A stretch of 41,691 bases of DNA from Giesbergeria sp. (GTDB lineage: Bacteria > Pseudomonadota > Gammaproteobacteria > Burkholderiales > Burkholderiaceae_C), in assembly GCA_017985015.1 (NCBI GenBank), contig JAGNYI010000026.1, forward strand, positions 1 to 41,691, written 5' to 3'. Of this stretch, positions 34,257 through 41,691 are shown one piece after another. The notes beneath the pieces are model-generated. The model had not been told where the DNA came from. It made no database searches and worked only from the letters and a program-made list of their open reading frames with translations. The translations under genes were made by a program, and so were the position numbers. The stretch's first letter is position 1. Each line of letters opens with the position of its first letter.

Positions 34257-35002
34257 AAATTCCGAAGGAGTTCGCGCACGATGCGCTCGGCGTAGCGGCT
34301 GGCCACTTTTTCCATGAAGGCCGGAAAATCAATATGCGCGCTGGCGTCGGCGCGGTCCGACACCGTGCGCACCGCTGCGAACGGCAGCCGGTAGTCCAGG
34401 CACACCTGGGCAACGGCAGCCCCTTCCATTTCCACAGCCAGCACGTCGTGGCCCGCTGCGACGAGCGGCTCACGCAGGGCGCGCGCCACCTCGCCGCAGG
34501 TGATGAAGCGATCGCCACTGGCCACCAGCCCCCGATGCAGGCGCGGCGCAACGTCCATGAATTCATGGTCAAAATAGCCTCTAGCGCTTACCAGGCATGA
34601 TTCGACAGCTTCTGAAAGAATAGCAGTTAGCGTGGGATCACAGGGCAGGCGTACGCCGTCATACCCTGGCACGCACCAGCGCTCAAACAGGGGCGATACG
34701 TCCATGTCGTGCTGCACGTAGTCCTGCGCCACCACGATATCTCCCACCGAGACGCCATCACCCACCCCGCCGGCCACCCCGGTGAAGACGATGCGCGCCA
34801 CCCGAAAGCGCTCGATCAGCACGGTAGCGGTCGTCGCCGCCGCCACCTTGCCAATGCCCGATAGCGCCAGCACCACGCTGCGCCCATGCAGGCGGCCTTG
34901 CCAGAAGACGCGCCCGGCATGCAGCTGCTGCTGGCCCTGCTCAAGGTGGGCCAGCAGGCCGGATTGTTCTTCGGGGAGGGCACTAAGAATGGCGGTGGTC
35001 AT
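34244..35002 (-). CDS. mtnN: 5'-methylthioadenosine/S-adenosylhomocysteine nucleosidase
   Basis: Cleaves adenine from methylthioadenosine and S-adenosylhomocysteine in the methyl cycle and quorum-signal pathways. The start at 35002 gives MTTAILSALPEEQSGLLAHL and 252 residues. Family blocks are LALSGIGKVAAATTATVLI, VFTGVAGGVGDGVSVGDIVVAQDYVQHDMD, GLVASGDRFI, VLAVEMEGAAVAQV and the catalytic aspartate in AVRTVSDRAD. Residues about 126-144 are encoded by an internal copy of the dispersed repeat. A second copy supplies the last codons (LQKG) and the stop. Upstream in-frame codons fall inside the dppA terminator and are not used. Confidence 0.93.
   Translation of the reverse strand: MTTAILSALPEEQSGLLAHLEQGQQQLHAGRVFWQGRLHGRSVVLALSGIGKVAAATTATVLIERFRVARIVFTGVAGGVGDGVSVGDIVVAQDYVQHDMDVSPLFERWCVPGYDGVRLPCDPTLTAILSEAVESCLVSARGYFDHEFMDVAPRLHRGLVASGDRFITCGEVARALREPLVAAGHDVLAVEMEGAAVAQVCLDYRLPFAAVRTVSDRADASAHIDFPAFMEKVASRYAERIVRELLRNLQKG
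34571..34626 (+). repeat. Dispersed palindromic repeat, copy inside mtnN
   Basis: CTCTAGCGCTTA is intact. CAGCT and AATAGC follow at exactly the distances seen in the reference copy, while the second arm of the palindrome is lost. It encodes, in antisense orientation, residues about 126-144 of the nucleosidase. Confidence 0.6.
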
Positions 35003-35019
35003 GCTGGAAATAAGCCGGA

Positions 35020-35055
35020 CAAAAAAACCCTGGCGCTCTTGCAAAGCGCCAGGGT
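35020..35055 (-). terminator. Rho-independent terminator after dppA
   Basis: An 11-bp perfect stem, ACCCTGGCGCT (35027-35037) with AGCGCCAGGGT (35045-35055), and a 7-base loop. On the minus strand it is followed by a run of T. It lies 47 bp past the dppA stop and just ahead of mtnN, ending the transporter operon. Confidence 0.92.
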
Positions 35056-35102
35056 GCCGAGCCTACGCGCTTGGCGTGTGCCTCTGTGTTGACTTCGTGT
35101 GC

Positions 35103-36716
35103 TTACTTCAGGTCAACGCCATAGAAGTTGTGCCGGCCAAAGGGGCTGAGCTTGAAATCCACCACTTCCTTGCGCACGGGCTTGAGCTGCACGGCATGGG
35201 CAATGGTGAACCAGGGAGCCTGCTCCTTGAAGATGACCTGGGCCTGCTCATACAGTTTGGCACGCTCGGCCTGGCTGGTCACGGTTTTTGCCTTGACCAC
35301 CAGATCTTCATACGGCTGGTAGCAGAACTTGGCGATGTTGCTGCCACTGTTGGATTGGGCCGATGCGCAGCCGAGGAGGGTATAGAGGAAGTTGTCCGGA
35401 TCGCCGTTGTCTCCCGTCCAGCCCAGCATGCCCATCTGGTGCTCACCTTCCTGCATGCGCTTGCGGTATTCACCCCACTCAAACGACTTGATTTCTGCCT
35501 TGACGCCAATCTTGGCCAGATCGGCCTGCATCAGCTCGGCAATGCGCTTGGCGTTGGGGTTGTAGGGGCGCTGCACGGGCATGGCCCACAAGTCGGTAGT
35601 GAAACCGTTGGGATAGCCGGCCTCGGCGAGCAGCTTCTTGGCGGCAGCGGGGTCAAACGGGTCGTCCTTGACGGCGTCGTTGTAAGACCACATGGTGGGG
35701 GGAATCGGGTTTTTGGCGGCCACGCCGGTAGAAAGGTAGACGCCGTCAATGATGGCCTTCTTGTCGATCGCCATGTTCACGGCCTTGCGCACGCGCACGT
35801 CGTCAAACGGTTTCTTGGTGGTGTTGTAGGCCAAATAGCCCACGTTCAGACCGGGCTGCTCCAGCACCTTGACGTTCGGATCCTTGCGAATCGCCTCCAG
35901 ATCGGCCGGGTTCGGGTAGGGCATGACATGGCACTCGCCTTTTTGCAGCTTGGCCCAGCGCACCGACGCATCGGGCGTGATGGCGTAGACCAGGTCGTCG
36001 AGCTTGGCCTTGCCGCCCCAATAGGCGGGGAATGCCTTGTAGCGGATGACGGCGTCCTTCTGGTACTGGACCAGGTAGAACGGGCCAGTACCGATGGGGT
36101 CCTGGTCGATCTTCTCGGGCGTGCCGGCCTTGAGCATGGCGTCGGCATATTCCTTGGATTGCACCGCCGCGTAGGGCATGGCCAGGTTGGCCAGGAAGGG
36201 CGCCTCGGGCTTATTCAGCGTGATCTTGACGGTGTAGTCGTCCACCTTCACGATCGACACCAGCAGTTTGGGCATGCCCATGTCGTTGAAGTACGAGTGG
36301 TTGGGGCTGGTGACCTTGAAGAAGGGGTTGTCTTCCTTCCACTGGCGCTCGAACATGAACAGCACGTCGTCGGCGTTCATGTCGCGTGTGGGCTTGAAGC
36401 CCTTGCTGGTGTTGTGCCACTTCACGCCCTTTCTGAGGTGGAAGGTGTATTCCTTGGCGTCGGCGGAAATCTCCCAACGCTCGGCCAGGCCGGGCACAAC
36501 CTTGGTGCCGCCACGCTCGAACTCCACCAGGCGGTTGTAGATGGGCTCGTTGCCGTCAAACGAGGTGCCGGTGGTGTTGACGCCCGGGTAAAAGTTTTCT
36601 GGGCTGCCCTCGGAGCAGAACACCAGCGTCTTGGCCGAAGCAGCGCCGGCGGCCATCAGGACAGGCAGGGCCAGCGTGGCCAGGGCGAAGCGCTTGCGCA
36701 ATGATCTCTTTTGCAT
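35103..36716 (-). CDS. dppA: Dipeptide ABC transporter, periplasmic binding protein
   Basis: A 537-residue periplasmic receptor of the family 5 solute-binding proteins. The signal peptide ends AGAASA. The mature protein begins [20 protein letters not shown], characteristic of DppA, and continues with [23 protein letters not shown], the usual family signature, and the C-terminal [14 protein letters not shown] 8 bases upstream supports the start. It is the last gene of the operon rather than the first as in E. coli, 27 bp after dppF, and a strong terminator follows. Haem or delta-aminolevulinate may also be ligands, as for E. coli DppA. Confidence 0.93.
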   Translation of the reverse strand: MQKRSLRKRFALATLALPVLMAAGAASAKTLVFCSEGSPENFYPGVNTTGTSFDGNEPIYNRLVEFERGGTKVVPGLAERWEISADAKEYTFHLRKGVKWHNTSKGFKPTRDMNADDVLFMFERQWKEDNPFFKVTSPNHSYFNDMGMPKLLVSIVKVDDYTVKITLNKPEAPFLANLAMPYAAVQSKEYADAMLKAGTPEKIDQDPIGTGPFYLVQYQKDAVIRYKAFPAYWGGKAKLDDLVYAITPDASVRWAKLQKGECHVMPYPNPADLEAIRKDPNVKVLEQPGLNVGYLAYNTTKKPFDDVRVRKAVNMAIDKKAIIDGVYLSTGVAAKNPIPPTMWSYNDAVKDDPFDPAAAKKLLAEAGYPNGFTTDLWAMPVQRPYNPNAKRIAELMQADLAKIGVKAEIKSFEWGEYRKRMQEGEHQMGMLGWTGDNGDPDNFLYTLLGCASAQSNSGSNIAKFCYQPYEDLVVKAKTVTSQAERAKLYEQAQVIFKEQAPWFTIAHAVQLKPVRKEVVDFKLSPFGRHNFYGVDLK

Positions 36717-36743
36717 TTTCAGAAGTCTCCTTGAGGGTGAACA

Positions 36744-37778
36744 TCAAACCGCCGGGTACGGCGATACAGCGAGCGGCGCCGGATGGGTCACCGGCGCCAG
36801 GAAATTTTCCGCATAGTGACATGCCACCAGCCTCTCGTCGAGTGCGCGCTGCAGCGGTCGCTCAGCACGGCAACGCTCGGTGGCATACGGGCAGCGGGTG
36901 GAAAACACGCAGCCGGGCGGCGGATCGAGCGGCGAAGGCAGTTCACCATGCAGCACGATGCGTTCGCGCGGCGCACTGCCCGGCGCCACCAGCCCCGGTG
37001 TGGCGGCCAGCAGGGCCTGGGTGTAAGGATGCAGCGGCTGGGCAAAGATTTTCTGCTTCGGCCCCTGCTCGACCGCATGGCCCAGGTACATCACCAGCAC
37101 GTCGTGCGCGATATGCCGCACCACGGCCAGATCGTGCGAGATAAAGAGGTAAGCGAGCCCCAGTTCGTGCTGCAGATCCGCCAGCAGATTCAGAACCTGC
37201 GCCTGAACGGACACGTCAAGCGCCGAAACGGGCTCGTCGGCCACCACCAACTGCGGGCTGAGCATGAGGGCGCGGGCGATGGCAATGCGCTGGCGCTGGC
37301 CGCCGGAGAACATGTGCGGGTAGCGCTCGGCGAATTCCGGGCGCAGCCCAACACGCTCGAGCATGGTGCGGGCGCGCTCGCGTCGCTCCGCTTTGCCCAG
37401 TGCCGTATTGATGGCCAGCGGCGCCTCTAGCGTGGCACCAATTTTCTTGCGTGGATTGAGCGAACCAAACGGGTTCTGGAACACCAGCTGAACGGTTTTG
37501 CGCAAGGCCTGGCGTTCGTGATTGGTGCTGCGCGTGACGTCCGCCCCACCGATGCGCAGTTGACCGGCACTCGGGTGCTCGATCAGCGAAACCATGCGCG
37601 CCAGGGTGGACTTGCCGCAACCCGACTCGCCGACCACGGCCAGCGTCTGACCGGCGCGCACGTCAAAAGACACGCCGCCCACCGCCTGCAACTTTGCCGG
37701 CGGTTTGAACATGCCACGGCGAATGGTGTAGACCTGCTCGAGCCCGCGGGCCTGGACAATGGGATCGCGCGCGTTCAT
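36744..37778 (-). CDS. dppF: Dipeptide ABC transporter, ATP-binding protein DppF
   Basis: One of two cytosolic ATPases of the importer, 344 residues. Walker A is GESGCGKST (about residues 50-58), the signature is [15 protein letters not shown], and Walker B is [14 protein letters not shown]. The C-terminal extension has [14 protein letters not shown], the cysteine cluster typical of oligopeptide/dipeptide transporter ATPases. The start overlaps the dppD stop by 4 bp (ATGA). Confidence 0.95.
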   Translation of the reverse strand: MNARDPIVQARGLEQVYTIRRGMFKPPAKLQAVGGVSFDVRAGQTLAVVGESGCGKSTLARMVSLIEHPSAGQLRIGGADVTRSTNHERQALRKTVQLVFQNPFGSLNPRKKIGATLEAPLAINTALGKAERRERARTMLERVGLRPEFAERYPHMFSGGQRQRIAIARALMLSPQLVVADEPVSALDVSVQAQVLNLLADLQHELGLAYLFISHDLAVVRHIAHDVLVMYLGHAVEQGPKQKIFAQPLHPYTQALLAATPGLVAPGSAPRERIVLHGELPSPLDPPPGCVFSTRCPYATERCRAERPLQRALDERLVACHYAENFLAPVTHPAPLAVSPYPAV

Positions 37779-38806
37779 GCCACGGTCTCCGGCACCAACA
37801 CGCCGTCTGCGCTGCGCCGGGTATCGCGCGCGGGGTCACCCAACGGGTAATGGCAGCGCACCAGACTGGTGGGCGCCGCCTCGGGCGCGGGCGCCAGCTC
37901 AGGGCGGGCCGCCACACAGCGTGCGGTGGCGTAGCGGCAGCGCGGAGCAAACAGGCAACCCGCAGGACGGTCGTACAGGCCCGGCACCACACCCGGAATG
38001 GTGGCCAGGCGCCCGTCGGCGCCCGCCTGCTCGGGCATGGCCGCCAGCAGGGCCTCGGTATACGGATGCTGCGGCGCGGCAAAGAGCCCGGCGACCGGCC
38101 CTTCCTCGACCACCTGGCCGGCATACATCACGGCCACACGGTGCGCCATCTCTTGCACGACGCCCATGTTGTGCGTGATGAGGACCAGCGCCATGCCGCG
38201 CTCGCGCTGCAATTCGCGCAAAAGCTCAAGAATCTGCGCCTGAATGGTGACATCCAGCGCCGTCGTGGGCTCGTCGGCAATCAAAAGGCGCGGGTTGCAG
38301 GCGATGGCCATGGCGATCATCACGCGCTGGTTCATGCCGCCCGACATCTGGTGCGGGTAATCCGACAGACGCGACGCCGCAGCCGGAATGCCCACCTGCT
38401 CCAGAAGTTCGACCGCGCGCGCGCGCGCGGCCCGCTTGTCCAGCGCCAAATGCAGGCGCAGCGTTTCCACAAGCTGAAAACCCACCGTGAAGCAGGGGTT
38501 GAGACTGGTCGTCGGGTCCTGGAAGATCATGGCAATGTCTTTGCCGACGAGCTTGCGCCGCTGGCCATCGGACAGGCCGAGCAGGTCCTTGGCATCGAAC
38601 TGCAGGTGCTCAGCACGCACGCGGCCCGGATAGGCGATGAGCCCCATCAACGCCATCATGCTGACGCTCTTGCCCGAGCCCGACTCGCCGACGATCCCCA
38701 GTACCTCTCCCGCTTGCACCTGCAGGCTAACGCCTTCCACTGCGTGCATCACAGCGTCCTGCGTGGGGAACTCCACGTTGAGCTGACGAATTTCAAGTAA
38801 GGCCAT
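37775..38806 (-). CDS. dppD: Dipeptide ABC transporter, ATP-binding protein DppD
   Basis: Second ATPase subunit, 343 residues. Walker A is GESGSGKSV (about residues 40-48), the signature [15 protein letters not shown], and Walker [15 protein letters not shown]. The C-terminal cysteine cluster is [14 protein letters not shown]. It lies 9 bp after dppC and overlaps dppF. The M-x-Q-R-V signature variant and the length fit DppD/OppD rather than DppF/OppF. Confidence 0.95.
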   Translation of the reverse strand: MALLEIRQLNVEFPTQDAVMHAVEGVSLQVQAGEVLGIVGESGSGKSVSMMALMGLIAYPGRVRAEHLQFDAKDLLGLSDGQRRKLVGKDIAMIFQDPTTSLNPCFTVGFQLVETLRLHLALDKRAARARAVELLEQVGIPAAASRLSDYPHQMSGGMNQRVMIAMAIACNPRLLIADEPTTALDVTIQAQILELLRELQRERGMALVLITHNMGVVQEMAHRVAVMYAGQVVEEGPVAGLFAAPQHPYTEALLAAMPEQAGADGRLATIPGVVPGLYDRPAGCLFAPRCRYATARCVAARPELAPAPEAAPTSLVRCHYPLGDPARDTRRSADGVLVPETVA

Positions 38807-38815
38807 GGCGCAGTC

Positions 38816-39721
38816 TTAGCGTTTGAGCTTGGGATCGAGCGCGTCGCGCAGCCCATCGCCCAGCAGATTGAAGGCAAGCACGGCGATGACGATCATCAGG
38901 CCCGGCAGCGTGACAACCCACCAAGCCCGCATGACGAACTCGCGCGCGTCGGCCAGCATGGTTCCCCATTCGGGCGAGGGCGGCTGCGCCCCCAGGCCCA
39001 GGAAACCCAGCGCTGCTGCATCCAGAATGGCCGTGGATACTCCAAGCGATGCCTGTACGATCAGCGGCGCAGCGCAGTTGGGAAGCACCTCGCTGAACAT
39101 CAGGCGCAAAGTGCCCGCGCCGCTGATGCGCGCCGCCGTCACATAGTCTTTGGAAACTTCACTGATCACAGCGGCGCGGGTAATGCGCACGTAGTGCGGC
39201 AAGACCACCACGGCTACCGCCAGCATGGCGTTGACCAGGCCCGGCCCCAGGATGGCCACGATGACAATGGCCAGCAGCAGGCTGGGCAGGGTGAGAATGA
39301 TGTCCATCACGCGCATGATGGCGATCTCAAGCAGGCCGCGGTAGAAGCCGGCGATCAGGCCCAGCGTGACGCCCAACGCCAAGGCGATCAACACCACGAC
39401 CGCACCGATGGAGAGCGACAGGCGGGAGCCATAGATCAGGCGCGAGAGGATGTCGCGGCCAATGGCATCGGTGCCCAGAATATAGGTGGACGAACCGCCC
39501 GCCTGCCATGCCGGAGGCACCAGGAAGGCGCCGCTGTTCGTCTGGAATGGCGCATGCGGCGCAATCCAGGGCGCAAACAGCGCGAGCAGCAGCAGCACGC
39601 ACACCACCACCAGACCGAACACCGCCCCCTTGTTCGCTGAAAAGGCGCGCCAGAACTCTACGAGCGGCGTGGGTGGAGCCGGTGGTGTGGACGCAGCCGA
39701 AGCCACGCTGGGAGAAACCAT
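38816..39721 (-). CDS. dppC: Dipeptide ABC transporter, permease DppC
   Basis: A 301-residue inner-membrane permease with an N-terminal helix (FGLVVVCVLLLLALFAPWIAP), then LGTDAIGRDILSRLIYGSRLSL, the conserved OppC/DppC segment. The cytoplasmic EAA loop is EVLPNCAAPLIVQASLGVSTAILDAAALGFLGLG, with PEWGTMLADAREF after it. It lies 12 bp after dppB. Confidence 0.95.
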   Translation of the reverse strand: MVSPSVASAASTPPAPPTPLVEFWRAFSANKGAVFGLVVVCVLLLLALFAPWIAPHAPFQTNSGAFLVPPAWQAGGSSTYILGTDAIGRDILSRLIYGSRLSLSIGAVVVLIALALGVTLGLIAGFYRGLLEIAIMRVMDIILTLPSLLLAIVIVAILGPGLVNAMLAVAVVVLPHYVRITRAAVISEVSKDYVTAARISGAGTLRLMFSEVLPNCAAPLIVQASLGVSTAILDAAALGFLGLGAQPPSPEWGTMLADAREFVMRAWWVVTLPGLMIVIAVLAFNLLGDGLRDALDPKLKR

Positions 39722-39733
39722 GGCAGCCTTCCT

Positions 39734-40744
39734 TCAGCGGGCGACGCGAATACGGGGATTGATGATGCCGTAGGTCAGGTCGACCAGCAGATTCACCAGC
39801 ATGACGACCGCGCCCAACAGCAGCATGCCGCCCTGAAGCACAGGGTAGTCGCGCCGGTTGATGGCCTCAATCAGCCACTTGCCCACGCCGGGCCAGGAAA
39901 AGATCGTCTCGGTCAGGATCGCCCCCGTGAACAACACCCCTACCTGAAGGCCAATGACCGTGACCACGGGAATCAGCGCATTGCGCAGCGCATGCACGGC
40001 CACCACACGAAACGGCGCCAGTCCCTTGGCGCGTGCGGTCCGGATGTAATCTTCACCCAGCACCTCCAGCATGGCCGAGCGCGTCATGCGCGCCACCACC
40101 GCCAGCGGATTCGTTCCCAGCACGATGGCCGGAAGAATCAAATGCTGGAGCGCAGAGACAAATGCGCCTTTTTCCTCGCTCATGAGCGCGTCGATGAGGA
40201 GGAAACCCGTCACCGGCTCAACGTAATGAATCACGTCCAGGCGGCCCGATACGGGCGTCACGCCAAGGTAGACCGAAAACAGCATGATGAGCAGCAAGCC
40301 CCACCAGAAGATCGGCATCGAATAGCCCGTGAGCGAAACCGTCATCACCCCATGGTCGAACCAGGAATTGCGTTTGACGGCCGCGATGATGCCCGCAGGC
40401 AGCCCCAGAAGCAGTGCAAAAAGAATGGCGCAGACAGCCAGTTCGACCGTGGCCGGAAACAGTGCCAGAAACTCGTCCAGCACCGGCACCTGCGTGATGA
40501 TGGATTTTCCCAAATCGCCGTGCAGCACCCGCGAGATATAGACGCCGTATTGGGTCAGCACCGGCTTGTCCAAGCCGTACTCAACCAGCAGCGCGGCGTG
40601 GCGGGCGGCATCAATGCCGCGCTCACCAGCCATGGTTTCAATCGGGTCGCCCGGCACGAGCCGAATCAGAAAGAAGGCGAGCAGCGTCATACCGAAAAAG
40701 GTCGGAATGAGCAAGCTGACGCGCGTGAGCAGAAAACGCAGCAT
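39734..40744 (-). CDS. dppB: Dipeptide ABC transporter, permease DppB
   Basis: A 336-residue permease. The start at 40744 gives MLRFLLTRVSLLIPTFFGMT; ten upstream in-frame codons are unlikely. Typical features are FFLIRLVPGDPI near the N-terminus, the EAA loop VVAVHALRNALIPVVTVIGLQVGVLFTGAILTETIFSWPGVG, and a C-terminus ending in INPRIRVAR. It is the first gene of the order B-C-D-F-A, 62 bp downstream of the acyl-CoA ligase stop. Confidence 0.95.
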   Translation of the reverse strand: MLRFLLTRVSLLIPTFFGMTLLAFFLIRLVPGDPIETMAGERGIDAARHAALLVEYGLDKPVLTQYGVYISRVLHGDLGKSIITQVPVLDEFLALFPATVELAVCAILFALLLGLPAGIIAAVKRNSWFDHGVMTVSLTGYSMPIFWWGLLLIMLFSVYLGVTPVSGRLDVIHYVEPVTGFLLIDALMSEEKGAFVSALQHLILPAIVLGTNPLAVVARMTRSAMLEVLGEDYIRTARAKGLAPFRVVAVHALRNALIPVVTVIGLQVGVLFTGAILTETIFSWPGVGKWLIEAINRRDYPVLQGGMLLLGAVVMLVNLLVDLTYGIINPRIRVAR

Positions 40745-40770
40745 CGATAAACAACGCCCCCGGTAAGGGG

Positions 40771-40815
40771 CCAATAAAGCTCTGGGCTCCGCGCTTATGG
40801 CACGGTTTATTTTTT
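40771..40815 (+). repeat. Possible degraded copy of the dispersed repeat
   Basis: GGCTCC-GCGCTTAT matches the left arm of the reference copy with one base missing, and a TTTATTTTTT run follows. The right arm is absent. It lies between dppB and the acyl-CoA ligase stop and overlaps that stop codon. A weak match that could be chance. Confidence 0.25.
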
Positions 40816-41691
40816 GTCGCGCAGTTCGCGCCGCAGAATTTTCCCAACCGGCGTCTTGGGCAACTCTTCGCGGAATTCGATCACACGGGGTTGCTTGTAA
40901 CCGGTGAGATTGGCGCGACAGAACTCTCGCAGTTTCGCTTCGGTCAGCTCCGGTGTCTTGCGGACAACTACCAGCTTGACAGCTTCGCCGGTCTTGTCAT
41001 CGAGCACGCCGACAGCGGCACATTCGAGCACCCCAGGGCAGGTCGCAACCACTTCTTCGACCTCGTTGGGATAGACGTTGAAGCCGCTCACCAGCACCAT
41101 GTCTTTCTTGCGATCAACGATACGGAAGAAACCGCGCTCGTCCACCACGCCCACGTCGCCGGACTTGAAATAGCCGTCTTCTGTCATGACCTTGGCCGTC
41201 TCGTCCGGCCGCTGCCAGTAGCCTGCCATGACCTGCGGTCCCTTGATTGCGATTTCTCCGGGTGCTCCGGGCGCGGTCACTTCCTGTCCGTCGTCGTCCA
41301 GCAGCTTCATGTAGGTGCTGGGCAAGGGTACGCCGATGGTGCCGGTGAAATCCTTGGAGGTAACGGGATTGCAGCTGGCCGACGGACTGGTTTCAGACAA
41401 GCCGTAGCCCTCGCAAATCGGGCAACCGGTCTTCTCCAGCCAAAGCTTGGCCACCGCGCTCTGCACCGCCATGCCGCCGCCCACAGACACCTTGAGGTGG
41501 CTCCAGTCGACGGTATTGAAATCGGGGTGGTTGGCTAGGCCGTTGAACAGCGTGTTGACCGCTGGAAAGCTGTGAAAGCGCTGTCTGGACAGCTCTTTGA
41601 GCACCGCCGGCAAGTCCCGCGGGTTGGGGATCAGAATGGTTTTTCCGCCCGTGCGCATGCTCAGCATCATGTTCACCGTGAAGGCGAAGAT
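40807..41691 (-). CDS. fadD: Long-chain acyl-CoA ligase (3' part, 5' end outside the window)
   Basis: The frame is open to the window edge, so only the C-terminal 294 or so residues are seen. They contain the AMP-binding core GYGLSETSPSASCNPV, GEIAIKGPQVMAGYWQRPDET, YFKSGDVGVVDERGFFRIVDRKKD, the hinge-and-turn VSGFNVYPNEVEEV, and the catalytic lysine region KTPVGKILRREL. These fit FadD-type ligases that activate fatty acids for beta-oxidation. It is on the same strand as the dipeptide transporter and 62 bp upstream of it. Confidence 0.9.
   Translation of the reverse strand: MFAFTVNMMLSMRTGGKTILIPNPRDLPAVLKELSRQRFHSFPAVNTLFNGLANHPDFNTVDWSHLKVSVGGGMAVQSAVAKLWLEKTGCPICEGYGLSETSPSASCNPVTSKDFTGTIGVPLPSTYMKLLDDDGQEVTAPGAPGEIAIKGPQVMAGYWQRPDETAKVMTEDGYFKSGDVGVVDERGFFRIVDRKKDMVLVSGFNVYPNEVEEVVATCPGVLECAAVGVLDDKTGEAVKLVVVRKTPELTEAKLREFCRANLTGYKQPRVIEFREELPKTPVGKILRRELRDKK

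Noticed and set aside
34782-36704. A 640-codon plus-strand open frame opposite dppA and part of mtnN
   Set aside because: Same reason: it covers a strong terminator and two well-supported minus-strand genes.
1-41691. CRISPR arrays, insertion sequences, prophage, tRNA or rRNA genes, toxin-antitoxin or other defence systems
   Set aside because: Reading both strands shows no regularly spaced repeats, transposase or integrase frames, tRNA-like cloverleafs in the gaps, or defence-type domains.

Overview
The window is a GC-rich chromosomal segment that most resembles a betaproteobacterium of the order Burkholderiales, probably the family Comamonadaceae. This rests on gene order and content: fur opposite bamE-dapB-exbB-exbD-leuS-lptE-holA-proA, a ptsN/HPr-kinase cluster, tsaB-rimI-UDG-like, and the betaproteobacterial type of GshA. 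A dispersed palindromic repeat of a kind I associate with Comamonadaceae also supports it. The placement is inference; no rRNA or tRNA is present to confirm it. I see no insertion sequence, phage, CRISPR array or integrated element, so this is mostly core genome.

Layout. (1) 0.07-10.5 kb, mostly minus strand: glutathione synthesis (gshB, gshA) interleaved with potassium uptake (kup, trkH, trkA), a BenE-type benzoate transporter, a small secreted BON protein on the plus strand, and proA. (2) 10.6-19.0 kb: the minus-strand run bamE-dapB-exbB-exbD-leuS-lptE-holA, broken by two plus-strand genes, dodecin and arginase. (3) 19.1-21.5 kb: fur (+), then the PTS-Ntr/ribosome hibernation genes hpf, ptsN and hprK (-). 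(4) 21.8-26.6 kb: purC, cnoX (-), purE-purK and a Sua5-type t6A enzyme. (5) 26.6-29.5 kb: two GDSL/SGNH lipoproteins flanking an OmpW-like porin; one GDSL protein has lost its catalytic residues, and the other lies behind a perfect operator-like palindrome. (6) 29.6-34.2 kb: dacB (-), then the translationally coupled tsaB-rimI-UDG-like genes and corA (+). (7) 34.2-41.7 kb, all minus: an MTA/SAH nucleosidase, a dipeptide ABC transporter in the order B-C-D-F-A, and the 3' part of an acyl-CoA ligase cut by the window edge.

The most interesting signal is a dispersed repeat of about 50 bp with the core GGCTCTAGCGCTTATC...AAGCGCTAGCAGCTAT. It occurs once as a perfect intergenic hairpin after purC. 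Diverged copies with the same internal spacing lie inside purK, proA, leuS and mtnN without breaking the reading frame, and one copy supplies the mtnN stop codon. Copies read in the same orientation are also read in the same frame. Other points worth checking are the GDSL pseudoenzyme, the UDG-like protein without its catalytic motif or iron-sulfur cysteines, the insertion of arginase and dodecin into an otherwise conserved operon, and a 7-codon leader ORF abutting a 12-bp hairpin ahead of corA.
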